NCBI RefSeq assembly: GCF_030812855.1
Contig: NZ_JAUSTK010000003.1
Location: forward strand, 220,701-284,700
DNA length: 64,000 nucleotides
Origin: Paenibacillus wynnii
Lineage (GTDB): Bacteria > Bacillota > Bacilli > Paenibacillales > Paenibacillaceae
Direction of reading: 5' to 3'
This document shows, one piece after another, positions 1-9,939 of the stretch (positions are counted from its first letter, which is position 1; each line of letters starts with the position of its first letter). The notes below the pieces were generated by a model. That model had not been told where the DNA came from. It made no database searches and was given only the letters and a program-made list of their open reading frames with translations. Both the position numbers and the translations under genes were made by a program.

Positions 1-1497
1 ATATAGCGAAGGGGATTGCCAAATCGTCACCCCGACTGACCAGCCGTTCATCCATTCCACCGCATTAAAAGTAAGGTTGTTAATCCACTCCGCAACAGTG
101 GCCAATAGGTTGGCTGCCCCTCCCCAAAGCCTTCCAAGAAGTAGAACAGCCACACCTAACGGCAGGACGACAAAAGTGATGAGTGGAACCAGCAAGAAAT
201 TAGCCGCAATCGAAAGCAATGAAAATTGATTGAAGTAATAAATCGTTAACGGGAAGGAGACCAATTGGGCAATCAAAGTAACTGCTATAGCACCTCCTAA
301 CCAACGGGGCAATCCTGTCAGTAGGGAGCTGGCTAGAGGCACATAAGTCATTAATCCCAGCGTCACCAGAAAGGATAGCTGAAAGCTGACACTAAGTAAA
401 AAGTACGGATTCCAGACCAGCATCAAAAGTGCAGACGCACTTAGAATATTCAAACCATCTTTTAACACTCCTGCACGGGCCGCCAACAACGTAATCATGA
501 CCATAATTCCAGCACGGATGACTGAGGGACCCGCTCCAGATAAAAGCACGTACACCGGCACCAGAAGCAGAACAAGGGTTTGAGCCGTTTCCTTAGTCAG
601 ACGTAGAAACCGCATCAGTATAAATAAAAGGACGGCTACAAAGACCGCTACGTGCATACCTGAGATCACCAAAATATGAGTTAATCCCAGTTGAGAGAAT
701 TGCCTGAATGTCTCCGGGTCTAAATCCTGCTGGATTCCGATGACAAGGCCCTTCATATAGCCGGCGTTGCGCTTTTCATATAATCGATCCATTTCCTCAC
801 TTAGGGCAGCTCTTAATCCATCATTCCAGCGTAAAAGGGTCGTTAAGCTCCAGGAGGTAGGTTGTACAGCGTCCACTTGTTGGGTCCCATTAACTTTTAG
901 AATCCAATGAATTTCCTTCGCCAGCAAATAAGCCTGATAATCGAAGCCTCCAAAATTCCTAGCCGCCGAGGGCTGCACCAGTAAACCGCTTAAAACCACT
1001 TGATCCCCTCTGCGCCACTTTGCCGCCACCATAATCTCAGGTTCAGCTTCCAGCTTGACCTGGACAATCACCTTTTCTCCCTTCACCTTCACCCACGCTC
1101 CATTTGTTGGTGGTGTTGGAAACGGAGGGCTGGACATGCTTATAATTCTTATTGTAAAATCCACTCGGTCACCGTCCCGTTCAACCGTTGAAATAATAGA
1201 TCCCTCAGCTTGGACTGGAATTTCCTCGGCACGCTCCACTGATTCCAATACTAAAGATGCCGGGAGAGCAGTCACATTATGTCTCTCAGTCCACTCCCAG
1301 TACACACCAGCCAATATAAAAGCTAACCCTAAGACAGCTATGTATTTCCAGCTCAATCCCCCCAAGATCGCCCAGGCACCCAGTAGTAGTAACCCACCAG
1401 CCCACGCCACTAACAGAGAACTGCCTGATACTCCGCAAGCAACGGCGTTTCCGGCTACCCAGCATACAGTGAAGCTCATAAGTGGTCTTCTTTTCAA
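1..1497 (-). CDS. comEC: ComEC/Rec2 DNA-uptake channel, C-terminus cut off
   Basis: This is the N-terminal 499 codons of a polytopic membrane protein; the reading frame runs off the left window edge, so the C-terminal metallo-beta-lactamase-like domain expected of the family is not visible. The start is a TTG at 1497 preceded seven bases upstream by a GAGGAGG ribosome site. Hydrophobic segments open the protein, followed by a soluble loop (about residues 60-230) and the Competence domain, which carries the family signature LTHILVISGMHV near residue 275 and many later membrane spans. ComEC is the channel that moves one strand of transforming DNA across the membrane. It follows comEB and comEA on the same strand, as in B. 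subtilis, with a strong hairpin in between. Confidence 0.96.
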   Translation of the reverse strand, partial: MKRRPLMSFTVCWVAGNAVACGVSGSSLLVAWAGGLLLLGAWAILGGLSWKYIAVLGLAFILAGVYWEWTERHNVTALPASLVLESVERAEEIPVQAEGSIISTVERDGDRVDFTIRIISMSSPPFPTPPTNGAWVKVKGEKVIVQVKLEAEPEIMVAAKWRRGDQVVLSGLLVQPSAARNFGGFDYQAYLLAKEIHWILKVNGTQQVDAVQPTSWSLTTLLRWNDGLRAALSEEMDRLYEKRNAGYMKGLVIGIQQDLDPETFRQFSQLGLTHILVISGMHVAVFVAVLLFILMRFLRLTKETAQTLVLLLVPVYVLLSGAGPSVIRAGIMVMITLLAARAGVLKDGLNILSASALLMLVWNPYFLLSVSFQLSFLVTLGLMTYVPLASSLLTGLPRWLGGAIAVTLIAQLVSFPLTIYYFNQFSLLSIAANFLLVPLITFVVLPLGVAVLLLGRLWGGAANLLATVAEWINNLTFNAVEWMNGWSVGVTIWQSPSLY

Positions 1498-1523
1498 AAC
1501 AATCCTCCTCAATAATGCAAAAA

Positions 1524-1563
1524 GAACCCCTGTCTTCGCAGCGAACTGCGTTAACAGAGGTTC
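1524..1563 (-). terminator. Hairpin plus T-run between comEB and comEC
   Basis: On the minus strand the arms GAACCTCTGT and ACAGGGGTTC, with an inner CGCAG/CTGCG stem, are followed by TTTTTG. This has the form of a factor-independent terminator placed after comEB and just before the comEC ribosome site, so it may attenuate comEC expression within the operon. Confidence 0.75.
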
Positions 1564-1578
1564 CTCCTCCGGATCTAA

Positions 1579-2097
1579 CTAATCTTTAATTGTGATCATA
1601 GTTTCCTGCGGCGGTTCGTAGCTCTCCAATTGACGAAAAACAATTCCTTGAGATGCCATCATCGACCGAACCTTCTCCATATCCTTACGATACGGACGGT
1701 AATATACGATTTCTACGACACCGCTGTTAGCCAGCATATTCGCGCAGGTCCAGCAGGGCTCGTCCGTTACATACACAGTACTTCCTTCCCTGTCACTGCG
1801 GTCTGTAAACAACAACAGATTCTGTTCGGCATGAATCGTACGTATGCAGCGTTGTTTCTTCACCATTGTCTCAGTACCGTCTACCAGTTCCATTTCATAT
1901 TGCTCTGAAACCATACATCCGGCCTCTGAACAATCCGGCACCCCCATGGGAGCTCCGTTGTAGGCAGTACCCAGCAGCTTTTTGCCCTGAACCAGCACAG
2001 CCCCGACATGACGACGGGTACAACGTGATCGGGTTGAGACCATGCAGGCAATATCCATGAAATAAGTATCCCAATTTTTACGGTTGGCTTGCGTCAT
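1579..2097 (-). CDS. comEB: ComEB, dCMP deaminase family
   Basis: A 172-aa zinc-dependent deoxycytidylate deaminase. The catalytic zinc motif appears as TIHAEQN (histidine ligand and proton-shuttling glutamate) and PCWTCA (two cysteine ligands). The family converts dCMP to dUMP for thymidylate synthesis. The start at 2097 follows a GGAGATT ribosome site. It lies between comEA and comEC in the late competence operon; in B. subtilis this gene is co-transcribed with them but is not itself needed for transformation. Confidence 0.95.
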   Translation of the reverse strand: MTQANRKNWDTYFMDIACMVSTRSRCTRRHVGAVLVQGKKLLGTAYNGAPMGVPDCSEAGCMVSEQYEMELVDGTETMVKKQRCIRTIHAEQNLLLFTDRSDREGSTVYVTDEPCWTCANMLANSGVVEIVYYRPYRKDMEKVRSMMASQGIVFRQLESYEPPQETMITIKD

Positions 2098-2152
2098 TGT
2101 TCAATCTCCATCTTTTCGAGAATAAGTTGTTAACTATTGTATCATATCCCCT

Positions 2153-2617
2153 TTAAAACGAAACCATGGGTTTCAGCTTTTCCAGCATTTTAGGTCCAAT
2201 TCCTTTCACCTTTCCCAGATCGGACATTCCCTTAAAGGGTCCGTGGCTTTGGCGGTATTCAAGGATGGCTTGCGCTTTCTTGGCTCCAATGCCCGGCAGC
2301 TCCATTAACCCGTTTTGTTCTGCTGTATTTACATTTACCTTACCCTCAGATGCCGGGGCCACAACTTCCCCCTCTTTTGAAGAATCAGCAGCCTTCATGT
2401 CTGTGTTGGCCTCATCAAGGTTCTGTATAGGTTCTACCGCAATTGTGGCTTTGTTCTGGGTCCCGCTGGACTTATCTTCAGCAAGGGTTCGTTCAATACT
2501 TGAATTCAGCGTTTCCCATCCGGCGATACCCTTGTTTTGTCCGTTTCCGCTATACCATAATAGTCCGGTGCCAAGCAGTGCCGCTGCAATACCGATGCTT
2601 ATAGTTCTTATATTCAC
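2153..2617 (-). CDS. comEA: ComEA DNA receptor
   Basis: A 154-aa membrane-anchored DNA-binding protein. The GTG at 2617 was chosen because AAGGAGG lies eight bases upstream; a longer frame to 2692 lacks a ribosome site. Residues about 5-22 form a single membrane anchor, followed by a flexible polar linker (about 25-90) and a C-terminal helix-hairpin-helix domain with the typical VNVNTA, LPGIGAKKA and VKGIGPKMLEKL signatures. ComEA binds double-stranded DNA at the cell surface and hands it to ComEC. First gene of the minus-strand comE operon, divergent from comER. Confidence 0.95.
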   Translation of the reverse strand: MNIRTISIGIAAALLGTGLLWYSGNGQNKGIAGWETLNSSIERTLAEDKSSGTQNKATIAVEPIQNLDEANTDMKAADSSKEGEVVAPASEGKVNVNTAEQNGLMELPGIGAKKAQAILEYRQSHGPFKGMSDLGKVKGIGPKMLEKLKPMVSF

Positions 2618-2763
2618 CGCATATTCCTCCTTATTATGAGATACCCTATTTTCTTTCATAACTTTTACCGCATTAACCTGACATGTGTCCAAGTCTATGC
2701 CGCATACATTTAACGAAGAGAATTCATGCCAAAAGGATAAGTATGGAAGGAGGGAACCACAGG

Positions 2764-3615
2764 ATGAAGGTGGGATTTATCGGAACGGGCAGTATGGGCA
2801 GCCTGCTGATTGACGCCTTTCTTTCTTCCGGGGCATTGCAGCCTCAGGAAGTACTTGCCAGCAATCGGAGCCCGCACAGATTGGTTCAGCTTGCGGAACG
2901 CCATCCGGGAATGTTGATATGTGGTAGCAACAGTGAAACTGCGACCCTGAGTGATATTGTTTTCTTATGTATCAAACCTATGGAATTTAAAGCGATAACC
3001 GATGAAATAGGCCCTCTTCTGCATAAAGATCAAATAGTAGTATCTATTACGAGTCCTGTTCAGCTGTATCACCTGGAGTCTGTTCTGCCATCCAAGATTG
3101 CCAAAGTCATCCCTAGCATTACCCATCGTATGAAAGGAGGCTCCTCTCTTTGTGTATTCGGAGAACGACTGAGTAAAAAAGATAAGCTTATGCTGATTCA
3201 GCTATTGTCATTTATCAGCGTTCCGGTCGAAATTAGCGAAAATCATACCCGAATTGCCTCAGACTTCTCCAGCTGTGGACCTGCATTCCTGAGCTATTTC
3301 ATTGAACGATGGATAGAAGCTGCAGTCGAAGCGACAGGCATCAATGAATCACTGATTAGTACGCTGGCGGGTGAAATGATGTTAGGCACTGGAAAACTTC
3401 TGACCAAGGGTGACTTCACCCCGCAAATGCTTCAGGAACGTGTAGCCGTTCCCGGCGGCATCACAGCTGAAGCGTTGAGTCATCTCCGTTGTAGTCTGGA
3501 AGGTGTCTTTGAACGTCTAATCACCACTACGCATGACAAATATGACGAGGATGTCTTTAAGCTAGATATGTTGTTCGGAAGGGACGGTATTGTCCAAAGT
3601 CCAGTGGACCGTTAA
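2764..3615 (+). CDS. comER: ComER, pyrroline-5-carboxylate reductase-like protein
   Basis: A 283-aa member of the pyrroline-5-carboxylate reductase family. It begins with a Rossmann dinucleotide motif (GFIGTGSMGSLL) and retains the C-terminal substrate-domain signature (VAVPGGITAEAL). The ATG at 2764 follows GGAGGG; an upstream in-frame extension has no ribosome site. It is transcribed divergently from comEA exactly as in B. subtilis, where it is called ComER. True proline-biosynthetic activity cannot be decided from sequence; in related Bacilli the gene has been linked to sporulation and biofilm control rather than proline supply. Confidence 0.92.
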   Translation: MKVGFIGTGSMGSLLIDAFLSSGALQPQEVLASNRSPHRLVQLAERHPGMLICGSNSETATLSDIVFLCIKPMEFKAITDEIGPLLHKDQIVVSITSPVQLYHLESVLPSKIAKVIPSITHRMKGGSSLCVFGERLSKKDKLMLIQLLSFISVPVEISENHTRIASDFSSCGPAFLSYFIERWIEAAVEATGINESLISTLAGEMMLGTGKLLTKGDFTPQMLQERVAVPGGITAEALSHLRCSLEGVFERLITTTHDKYDEDVFKLDMLFGRDGIVQSPVDR

Positions 3616-3649
3616 TCCGGGATTACCTTCTGTTCCCAGGAAAACAAAA

Positions 3650-3682
3650 GCCCGCAGCACGGAATAATCCGTTGCTGCGGGC
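3650..3682 (-). terminator. leuS terminator
   Basis: GCCCGCAGCA and TGCTGCGGGC arms flank a short loop; on the minus strand the stem is followed by TTTTGTTTT. It lies just downstream of the leuS stop. No T-run follows on the plus strand, so it probably does not end comER transcripts efficiently. Confidence 0.85.
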
Positions 3683-3699
3683 AATCATGCGTTCTTCGC

Positions 3700-6153
3700 T
3701 TAACCCACTACGATATTTACAAGCTTACCGGGAACTGCAATAATTTTGCGTACAGTTTTGCCTTCTACAGCTGCACTTACATTCGGAAGTGCCAATGCAT
3801 GGGCCTGCATTTCCTCTTGACCCATACCTTGTGGTATCGAGGCACGCTGGATAATTTTGCCGTTCACCTGCACGACGATTTCAACTTCTGCATCCACTGT
3901 CCATGACTCATCGTAAGAAGGCCAGGCTACATAGCTGATGCCCCCTTCATGTCCAAGCAACTGCCACAATTCTTCTGAAAGATGCGGTGCCAGCGGAGAT
4001 AACATTTGCACGAAATTCTCCATCGCTTCACGCGGGAGTGTATCCTGTTTGTAGGCATCATTCGTGAAAATCATCAATTGGCTGATCGCTGTATTGAAAC
4101 GTAGGCTTTCGAAGTCCTCTGTTACTTTTTTAAGCGTTTTATGCCATGTCCGTTTGAATTCGTCACTGCCGCCATTGTCTGTAATCTTGGCATTAAGACT
4201 GCCATCCTCATTCACGAACAGACGCCATACACGGGACAGGAAGCGGTGAATCCCTTCCGTTCCTTTTTCATTCCATGGCTTGGTGGCTTCCAGCGGTCCC
4301 ATAAACATTTCATACAGACGGAGTGTATCCGCACCATATTCGTTTACGATTTCATCCGGGTTGATGACATTCCCGCGGGATTTACTCATTTTCTCGTTAT
4401 TCGTTCCGAGAATCATACCTTGATTGACCAGTTTGTAGAAAGGCTCCTTAGTCTGTACAACTCCAATATCATACAGTACTTTGTGCCAGAACCGGGCATA
4501 GAGCAAGTGAAGTACAGCATGTTCAGCTCCACCGATGTACAGATCTACGGGTAGCCATTCCTTTTGCTTGTCTGGCGCACATAGCTCACGATCATTAAGC
4601 GGATCTATGAAGCGCAGGTAATACCAGCAGCTGCCTGCCCATTGCGGCATTGTATTGGTCTCACGACGTGCTTTCATTCCCGTTTCTGTATCCACGGTTT
4701 CTACCCAATCCGTTACATTTGCTAATGGAGATTCACCAGTACCAGAAGGTCTGATCTGATCTACGTCCGGCAGCAGCAATGGAAGCTGGTCTTCCGGCAC
4801 TGTCTTCATTGATCCATCTTCCAGATGCAGAATTGGAATAGGCTCACCCCAATAACGCTGACGGCTGAATAACCAGTCACGGAGGCGGTAGGTCACTTTG
4901 CCTTTGCCGCTTCCTTTTCCCTCCAGCCAAGAGATCATCTTTGCAATGGCTTCTGCATTTTCCAGTCCATTCAGGAAGTCGGAATTAACGTGCGGTCCAT
5001 CTCCTGCGTAGGCCTCTTCCACGATGTTCCCGCCTTGCACAACCTCCAGGATTTCCAGACCGAACTGCTTCGCAAACTCCCAGTCCCGCGTGTCATGACC
5101 TGGAACAGCCATGATTGCTCCCGTTCCGTATCCGGCCAGAACATAATCCGCGATCCAGATCTGTACCTTAGCGCCATTCACCGGATTGATCGCATAAGCG
5201 CCAGTAAATACTCCTGTCTTATCCTTAGCAAGGTCAGTACGCTCCAGATCACTCTTATGAGAAGCTTTCTCCTTGTATTCTGCCACAGCTGTACGCTGGC
5301 TTTCTGTTGTAATGACTTCTACCAGCTCATGCTCAGGGGCCAACACACAATAGCTGGCTCCGAACAATGTGTCCGGACGAGTCGTGAACACTGTCAGATT
5401 CGCTTCGTAACCTTCAATAGCAAAGGTAACTTCCGCTCCTACTGATTTGCCAATCCAGTTGCGCTGCATATCCTTGATGCTCTCGGACCAATCCAGTTCC
5501 TCCAGGTCATCCAGCAAACGTTCTGCATACTCCGTAATTCTCAGAATCCACTGACGCATCGGTTTACGGACAACCGGATGACCACCGCGTTCACTTTTTC
5601 CATCAATAACCTCTTCATTGGCTAGCACGGTTCCGAGCGCCTCACACCAGTTTACAGGAACCTCTGCTACATAAGCCAAACCGCGATTATAGAGCTGTAT
5701 AAAAATCCACTGTGTCCATTTATAGTACGCCGGGTCAGTAGTGCTGATCTCGCGGTCCCAATCATAAGAGAAACCAAGCGATTTGATCTGCCGACGGAAA
5801 TTGTCGATGTTCTTAAATGTAATTTCACGCGGATGCTGACCTGTATCCAAAGCATGCTGCTCGGCAGGCAATCCAAATGCGTCCCAACCCATGGGGTGAA
5901 GTACATTATAGCCTCTCATCCGCTTGTAGCGGGAAACAATGTCAGTAGCCGTATAACCTTCTGGATGGCCTACGTGGAGCCCGGCACCTGAAGGGTATGG
6001 AAACATATCCAACGCATAAAATTTCGGTTTCCCCGGGTCTTCACCTGTTTTAAAGGTTTTGTTCTCTTCCCAAAACTGCTGCCATTTCGGCTCCAGGTTC
6101 TGTGCCCGGTATCCAGGTCCGGCAGTTACACTTGCTTTATTGTCGCTCATCAT
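3700..6153 (-). CDS. leuS: Leucyl-tRNA synthetase
   Basis: An 817-aa class I aminoacyl-tRNA synthetase charging tRNA-Leu. The HIGH-type motif reads HVGHP near residue 60 and the KMSKS loop is intact about 580 residues in, just after a zinc/editing region. The length is normal for bacterial LeuRS. Two adjacent ATG codons occur at 6153 and 6150 behind an AAGGAGGAG ribosome site, so either could be used. Upstream is a leucine T-box leader and a clear promoter, and downstream a terminator, so leuS is a monocistronic unit controlled by tRNA-Leu charging. Confidence 0.98.
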   Translation of the reverse strand: MMSDNKASVTAGPGYRAQNLEPKWQQFWEENKTFKTGEDPGKPKFYALDMFPYPSGAGLHVGHPEGYTATDIVSRYKRMRGYNVLHPMGWDAFGLPAEQHALDTGQHPREITFKNIDNFRRQIKSLGFSYDWDREISTTDPAYYKWTQWIFIQLYNRGLAYVAEVPVNWCEALGTVLANEEVIDGKSERGGHPVVRKPMRQWILRITEYAERLLDDLEELDWSESIKDMQRNWIGKSVGAEVTFAIEGYEANLTVFTTRPDTLFGASYCVLAPEHELVEVITTESQRTAVAEYKEKASHKSDLERTDLAKDKTGVFTGAYAINPVNGAKVQIWIADYVLAGYGTGAIMAVPGHDTRDWEFAKQFGLEILEVVQGGNIVEEAYAGDGPHVNSDFLNGLENAEAIAKMISWLEGKGSGKGKVTYRLRDWLFSRQRYWGEPIPILHLEDGSMKTVPEDQLPLLLPDVDQIRPSGTGESPLANVTDWVETVDTETGMKARRETNTMPQWAGSCWYYLRFIDPLNDRELCAPDKQKEWLPVDLYIGGAEHAVLHLLYARFWHKVLYDIGVVQTKEPFYKLVNQGMILGTNNEKMSKSRGNVINPDEIVNEYGADTLRLYEMFMGPLEATKPWNEKGTEGIHRFLSRVWRLFVNEDGSLNAKITDNGGSDEFKRTWHKTLKKVTEDFESLRFNTAISQLMIFTNDAYKQDTLPREAMENFVQMLSPLAPHLSEELWQLLGHEGGISYVAWPSYDESWTVDAEVEIVVQVNGKIIQRASIPQGMGQEEMQAHALALPNVSAAVEGKTVRKIIAVPGKLVNIVVG

Positions 6154-6261
6154 AGGCTCCTCCTTGGAGTGTTGCTGTTAAGTTTGCTACCCTAGTTAAA
6201 TATCATGAAACGTAAAAATATAAGGAACAAGTATGAAGTGAAACTTATACTTTCTTATATT

Positions 6262-6577
6262 TCAAAAAAACCTCCCATCCCTAGCGTAAACGCTAGGGAC
6301 GAGAGGTTTAAATTCCCGTGGTACCACCCTAGTTAGCGGCTGAACATGCTTTGTTCTGCCACTCACTTTGCACCCTTTAACGGGGGTGAGGCGACGGCGT
6401 TCAACCAGCAGGTGTCCGCTATTGACGGATTCTGCAACATTTGCGCCGTTACTCCGAGGTGAGTTCATTCCGCTCCGTCAACCGGCTCGCACCCAGCGCC
6501 GGCTCTCTGTATTGACGATTTCGAAATTAATGCTCCTCATCAACGATAAATATATTCACGATGCTAATCGTAATATT
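6262..6577 (-). promoter_or_regulatory. T-box leader of leuS (Leu, CUC specifier)
   Basis: Read on the minus strand, the leader has the AGAGAG and GNUG-like elements of stem I, a specifier region GAATGAA-CTC-ACCTCGGAG, the T-box core AGGGTGGTACCACGGG, and a terminator hairpin (CCTAGCG...CGCTAGG) ending in TTTTTTT at 6265-6271. The CUC specifier fits leucine. The T-box variable base is U, which can pair with the A73 of tRNA-Leu. Uncharged tRNA-Leu should favour the antiterminator and leuS transcription. Confidence 0.93.
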
Positions 6578-6584
6578 CCACAAT

Positions 6585-6614
6585 ATTATATACAAAAGCT
6601 GCAGCCCCAGTCAA
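6585..6614 (-). promoter_or_regulatory. SigA-type promoter of leuS
   Basis: On the minus strand TTGACT (6609-6614) is separated by 18 bases from a perfect TATAAT (6585-6590). Initiation would fall near 6578, immediately before the T-box leader. It overlaps the intergenic space just beyond the stop codon of the upstream membrane gene. Confidence 0.8.
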
Positions 6615-6626
6615 TGTGAATGTTCC

Positions 6627-7694
6627 CTAGACATGTTTTCTTTTCATATAATAAGCTATAAAGTGCTGAAGAACCACTTTACCTGCTGCAAATAACGGTA
6701 CCGCCAGAATTAGACCTACTATGCCAGCCACTTCTCCACCCACAAGCAGCGCAAATATAATGAGTAAAGGATGCAGATGGAGAGTCCGGCCCACGACCTG
6801 CGGGGAGATAACATTGCTCTCAAGCATTTGGCACAAGGTATTCACAACCGCAACCAGCAGAACCAAACGAAAGGAAATGGTCGACGCCATTACTATTGCA
6901 GGGGCCGCCCCCAGAAAAGGGCCCAGATAAGGCACAATATCGAATAAAGCCACCACGCAGGCAAAAAGCAGGGCATATGGCATACCAATTAACGCATAGC
7001 CGATATAAGCAAGCACCCCGATAATTATACAAACCAGAAACTGTCCGCGGATGTAGTTCCCCAGTGCCTCGTCTATATCTTTTAACATTGTAACAATGGA
7101 TTTACGCCGGGAACGTGGCAGACACGACACTACGGTTCGTTCGAATACATCAAAATCCTTCAAGATGTAAAACACCAAAAACGGGACGATAAACGCGTTA
7201 AACAGCAAATTTATGGTGGATCCGATATTATCAAGAAAATGGGATATCCCTGTTGCAAGACGGTTTTCAAGTTGAAAAAACCAGTTGTTCATCCCCATTT
7301 CCACACCTGGGGGAATTAAACGGGTATTCATATTGCGCATCAGACTTTGGGCATGCAGTGTCATTTCAGGTAAGTGTTCATTCAACTCCTCAAGCTGAGT
7401 GATAAACATTGGAATAAGGTTGATGGCTATTACCGCTAACGTGGTTAAAAAAACAGCGTAAATTAAAAGCACTGCAATACTTCGCGGCATTTTGCGGGCG
7501 GCCAGCATACTGACAACAGGATTAAGCACATAAGAGATAATCATAGCGGCCAAAAAAGGCGCCAGAATGGCTTTCAAAAATAAAAAGATATACTGCAGCA
7601 TCGGACGAAGCTGCCAAACAAAGTATAAGATAATCAAAGTTAAGAGTACTCCGATCATTGGGCGAAGCCACTTACTTTGGGACCATTGCTCCAT
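6627..7694 (-). CDS. AI-2E family transporter (YrrI-type membrane protein)
   Basis: A 355-aa polytopic membrane protein of the AI-2E/PerM family. The start at 7694 follows GGAGGG; the longer frame to 7775 has no ribosome site. There is a hydrophobic pair near the N-terminus, a soluble loop at roughly residues 90-150, then several spans ending with the conserved glycine/proline-rich core (DIVPYLGPFLGA) and a late membrane pair. Members have been assigned autoinducer-2 export or Na+/H+ exchange, but the substrate cannot be read from sequence. B. subtilis yrrI, a homologue, sits in the comparable neighbourhood. Confidence 0.85.
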   Translation of the reverse strand: MEQWSQSKWLRPMIGVLLTLIILYFVWQLRPMLQYIFLFLKAILAPFLAAMIISYVLNPVVSMLAARKMPRSIAVLLIYAVFLTTLAVIAINLIPMFITQLEELNEHLPEMTLHAQSLMRNMNTRLIPPGVEMGMNNWFFQLENRLATGISHFLDNIGSTINLLFNAFIVPFLVFYILKDFDVFERTVVSCLPRSRRKSIVTMLKDIDEALGNYIRGQFLVCIIIGVLAYIGYALIGMPYALLFACVVALFDIVPYLGPFLGAAPAIVMASTISFRLVLLVAVVNTLCQMLESNVISPQVVGRTLHLHPLLIIFALLVGGEVAGIVGLILAVPLFAAGKVVLQHFIAYYMKRKHV

Positions 7695-7780
7695 TCCGTT
7701 CCCTCCTGCGGCTAAAACTGGACTGGCTTTCCTAAATAAGTATATGTAAGGCTGCTGCAAAATAACCATCATCACAAAAA

Positions 7781-7827
7781 AACGCCTAATACCTCACTGT
7801 TATAACAACAGTAAGGCATCAGACGTT
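7781..7827 (-). terminator. Long terminator hairpin
   Basis: Near-perfect arms (AACGTCTGATGCCTTACTGT / ACAGTGAGGTATTAGGCGTT on the minus strand) with a short loop are followed by TTTTTTTGTG. It ends the iscS-yrrD-zinc-ribbon gene group and separates it from the AI-2E gene. Confidence 0.9.
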
Positions 7828-7866
7828 TATTGTATGTACCCACACTTCTTAATAGTTTACTAAAGA

Positions 7867-8076
7867 TTAAGATGACGCGTGGATATGAGGAAATTCCTGT
7901 ACGTATTCCTCTCCGGAGAACAAATCGTCGAGAGAACTGAGTGTGCCGTCTTCTTCAACTTGATAAACCGACATTTTCTCGCCGTTTACCGTCAATTCGA
8001 TGAAACAGCCCCAGCAATAGAACTGGTGGGAGCCGATCTTTCCGATATCTTTGGAGTTGCAGTTTGGACACTTCAT
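7867..8076 (-). CDS. Small zinc-ribbon protein
   Basis: A 69-aa protein beginning MKCPNCNSKDIG. Two cysteine pairs, CPNC at the N-terminus and CWGC about 20 residues later, form a predicted zinc ribbon; the acidic C-terminal half (EEDGTLSSLDDLFSGEE) has no recognised domain. The ATG at 8076 is preferred because AGGTGG lies ten bases upstream; the ATG at 8085 is too close to it. It follows the PRC-barrel gene by 14 bases and is probably co-transcribed with it. Function unknown. Confidence 0.75.
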   Translation of the reverse strand: MKCPNCNSKDIGKIGSHQFYCWGCFIELTVNGEKMSVYQVEEDGTLSSLDDLFSGEEYVQEFPHIHASS

Positions 8077-8090
8077 ATAAAACATTCCAC

Positions 8091-8612
8091 CTATCCGTTA
8101 ACAATATTAATGGCTTTTTGTAGCCGTTCTTCGCTCATTGCCGGAACCAATAATGCATTCTCCCCAATGGACATATCTTCAGAACAAGGCAGCCATTTGC
8201 GGCCTTCGATTAAATCAGTCACTAATCCATCACTGATTTCCAGCGCTACTATTGTATTTCCCATCTTTTGGTCAAAATAAACATCGGATATTTTTCCAAT
8301 GATCGCTCCGGCAGTAGTTACTACCTGCAAATCCTTCAATTTATTCTTCCCCAGAAGAAAAGTATGGGGTATGTTGTCTGAATCAGCCTTGTCAATGGAC
8401 TCTTTACTGGCAATCATGACAGCATCTTCACCGTAGGCAACGATGTCTTTCCATGCTACAACTTTCACATGACTAGTGAAGAAAGATTTACTTTCAAGTT
8501 CAATACCCGTAATATTCAAGTTTGAATCGACAATACAGTCGACAATTGTGCCAATTTCTTGACCTTCTTCTACCTCAAATACAGCTAGTCCTATCATATC
8601 CTGAAGTTTCAT
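8091..8612 (-). CDS. PRC-barrel domain protein (YrrD-like)
   Basis: A 173-aa soluble protein with two PRC-barrel-like beta modules, one starting at residue 1 (MKLQDMIGLAVFEVEEG) and one near residue 90 (LKDLQVVTTAGAIIGKISDV). PRC barrels occur in photosynthetic reaction centre H subunits and in the RNA-processing protein RimM, but stand-alone bacterial versions such as B. subtilis YrrD have no defined role. It starts 31 bases after the iscS stop with a GAGGGG ribosome site, in the same order as in B. subtilis relatives. Confidence 0.85.
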   Translation of the reverse strand: MKLQDMIGLAVFEVEEGQEIGTIVDCIVDSNLNITGIELESKSFFTSHVKVVAWKDIVAYGEDAVMIASKESIDKADSDNIPHTFLLGKNKLKDLQVVTTAGAIIGKISDVYFDQKMGNTIVALEISDGLVTDLIEGRKWLPCSEDMSIGENALLVPAMSEERLQKAINIVNG

Positions 8613-8643
8613 ATCGGTTAGTCCCCTCGCAAAGGAAAATACC

Positions 8644-9795
8644 TTAGTCTCTGTTACGTAGCCTCTTCAAAATAGTTTCAACTTTTTGGGCAACGTATTC
8701 CATTTGTTCACTAGTATTACCCAAACCCGTGCTAAATCGAATCGCAGAATTCAAAAGATTTGATGAGAGACCCATAGCTTTCAATACATGGGATATTTCC
8801 AACGATCCGGAGGTGCATGCTGATCCGCTGGCTGCGGAAATCTTCTCCATATCCAAATTCATGAGCATGACATCCGTTCTTACTTCAGGGAAGCTTAAGT
8901 TTATTATATTCGGTAGGAAATGATTGGAGTTTCCGTTGATTGTATAGCTTTCATTCCCGATACGAATATCCAGTTCCCCGAGCAGCTTTTTCCGCAATGC
9001 TAGCGAATCCGCCTGTTTCTGTTCCAACTCTTGTACAGCCAGTTCCACCGCTTTGGCAAAACCTGCGGCACCGGCTAGATTCTCCGTACCCGCTCGGCGT
9101 CCGCGCTCCTGAAGACCTCCATGCTGCCTTGGATGAATGGGTGCCCCTCTTCTTACATACAGACCACCGATGCCTTGAGGCCCATTGATTTTATGTGCGC
9201 TGAAGCTCATATAATCTACTGGAATATCACGAAGGGAAATCGGCAGCAAGCCTAATGCCTGTACAGCATCTACATGGAACAAAACTTCTTTACTTGCCGC
9301 CAGCTCACCAATCTCAGCAATGGGCTGCACCGTTCCGACTTCATTATTGACAAACATTACACTAATTAGTACCGTATCCGATCTCAGAGCAGTCCTAACA
9401 TCATCAACACTAACTAATCCAGTAGAATCAACCGGAAGGTAAGACACACTAAAGCCTTCCTTTTCTAGCATCTCAAAGGTATGTAAAACAGCATGATGTT
9501 CTATTTTCGTGGTAATGATATGTTTTCCCTTCTCAGAAGAGGATGCTACCGCACCAAATATTGCCAAGTTATCGCTTTCTGTGCCCCCGCTGGTGAATAC
9601 CCACTCTTCCGGGGAACAACCCAAAGAGGAAGCGATAACATCTCTCGCCCCGTTTATAATCTTTTTAGCTGCACGGCCAAAGGAATGCACACTGGATGCA
9701 TTTCCGAATTGCTCTGTCATTATTTTCAACATAATACCAGCCACCTCGGGATGCACCGGAGTGGAGGCGGCATGGTCCAAATAGATAGGTTTCAT
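8644..9795 (-). CDS. iscS: Cysteine desulfurase (IscS/NifS family)
   Basis: A 383-aa pyridoxal-phosphate enzyme that takes sulfur from cysteine as an enzyme-bound persulfide. The PLP lysine lies in SAHKINGPQG near residue 205, the PLP-binding threonine region is TSGGTESDN, and the mobile-loop cysteine is in GSACTSGS near residue 325. The ATG at 9795 follows GGAGACC; the longer frame to 9882 has no better site. In B. subtilis the orthologue (yrvO) is adjacent to cymR and mnmA and supplies sulfur for 2-thiouridine made by MnmA. Here cymR and mnmA are 2.7-3.5 kb away, separated by an IS element and repeats. Confidence 0.95.
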   Translation of the reverse strand: MKPIYLDHAASTPVHPEVAGIMLKIMTEQFGNASSVHSFGRAAKKIINGARDVIASSLGCSPEEWVFTSGGTESDNLAIFGAVASSSEKGKHIITTKIEHHAVLHTFEMLEKEGFSVSYLPVDSTGLVSVDDVRTALRSDTVLISVMFVNNEVGTVQPIAEIGELAASKEVLFHVDAVQALGLLPISLRDIPVDYMSFSAHKINGPQGIGGLYVRRGAPIHPRQHGGLQERGRRAGTENLAGAAGFAKAVELAVQELEQKQADSLALRKKLLGELDIRIGNESYTINGNSNHFLPNIINLSFPEVRTDVMLMNLDMEKISAASGSACTSGSLEISHVLKAMGLSSNLLNSAIRFSTGLGNTSEQMEYVAQKVETILKRLRNRD

Positions 9796-9939
9796 GGTTA
9801 GGTCTCCGCTTCTAGACTTCTTTAAAATATAAGAAAATCGTTCGGTCTCCTTTATATCATACCCTTTAATCAGTATCAACACTTTAGTGCTCTGTTATTT
9901 ATTTAGAAGAACTGTAATAATTAGAATGTAGTCAGAGTT

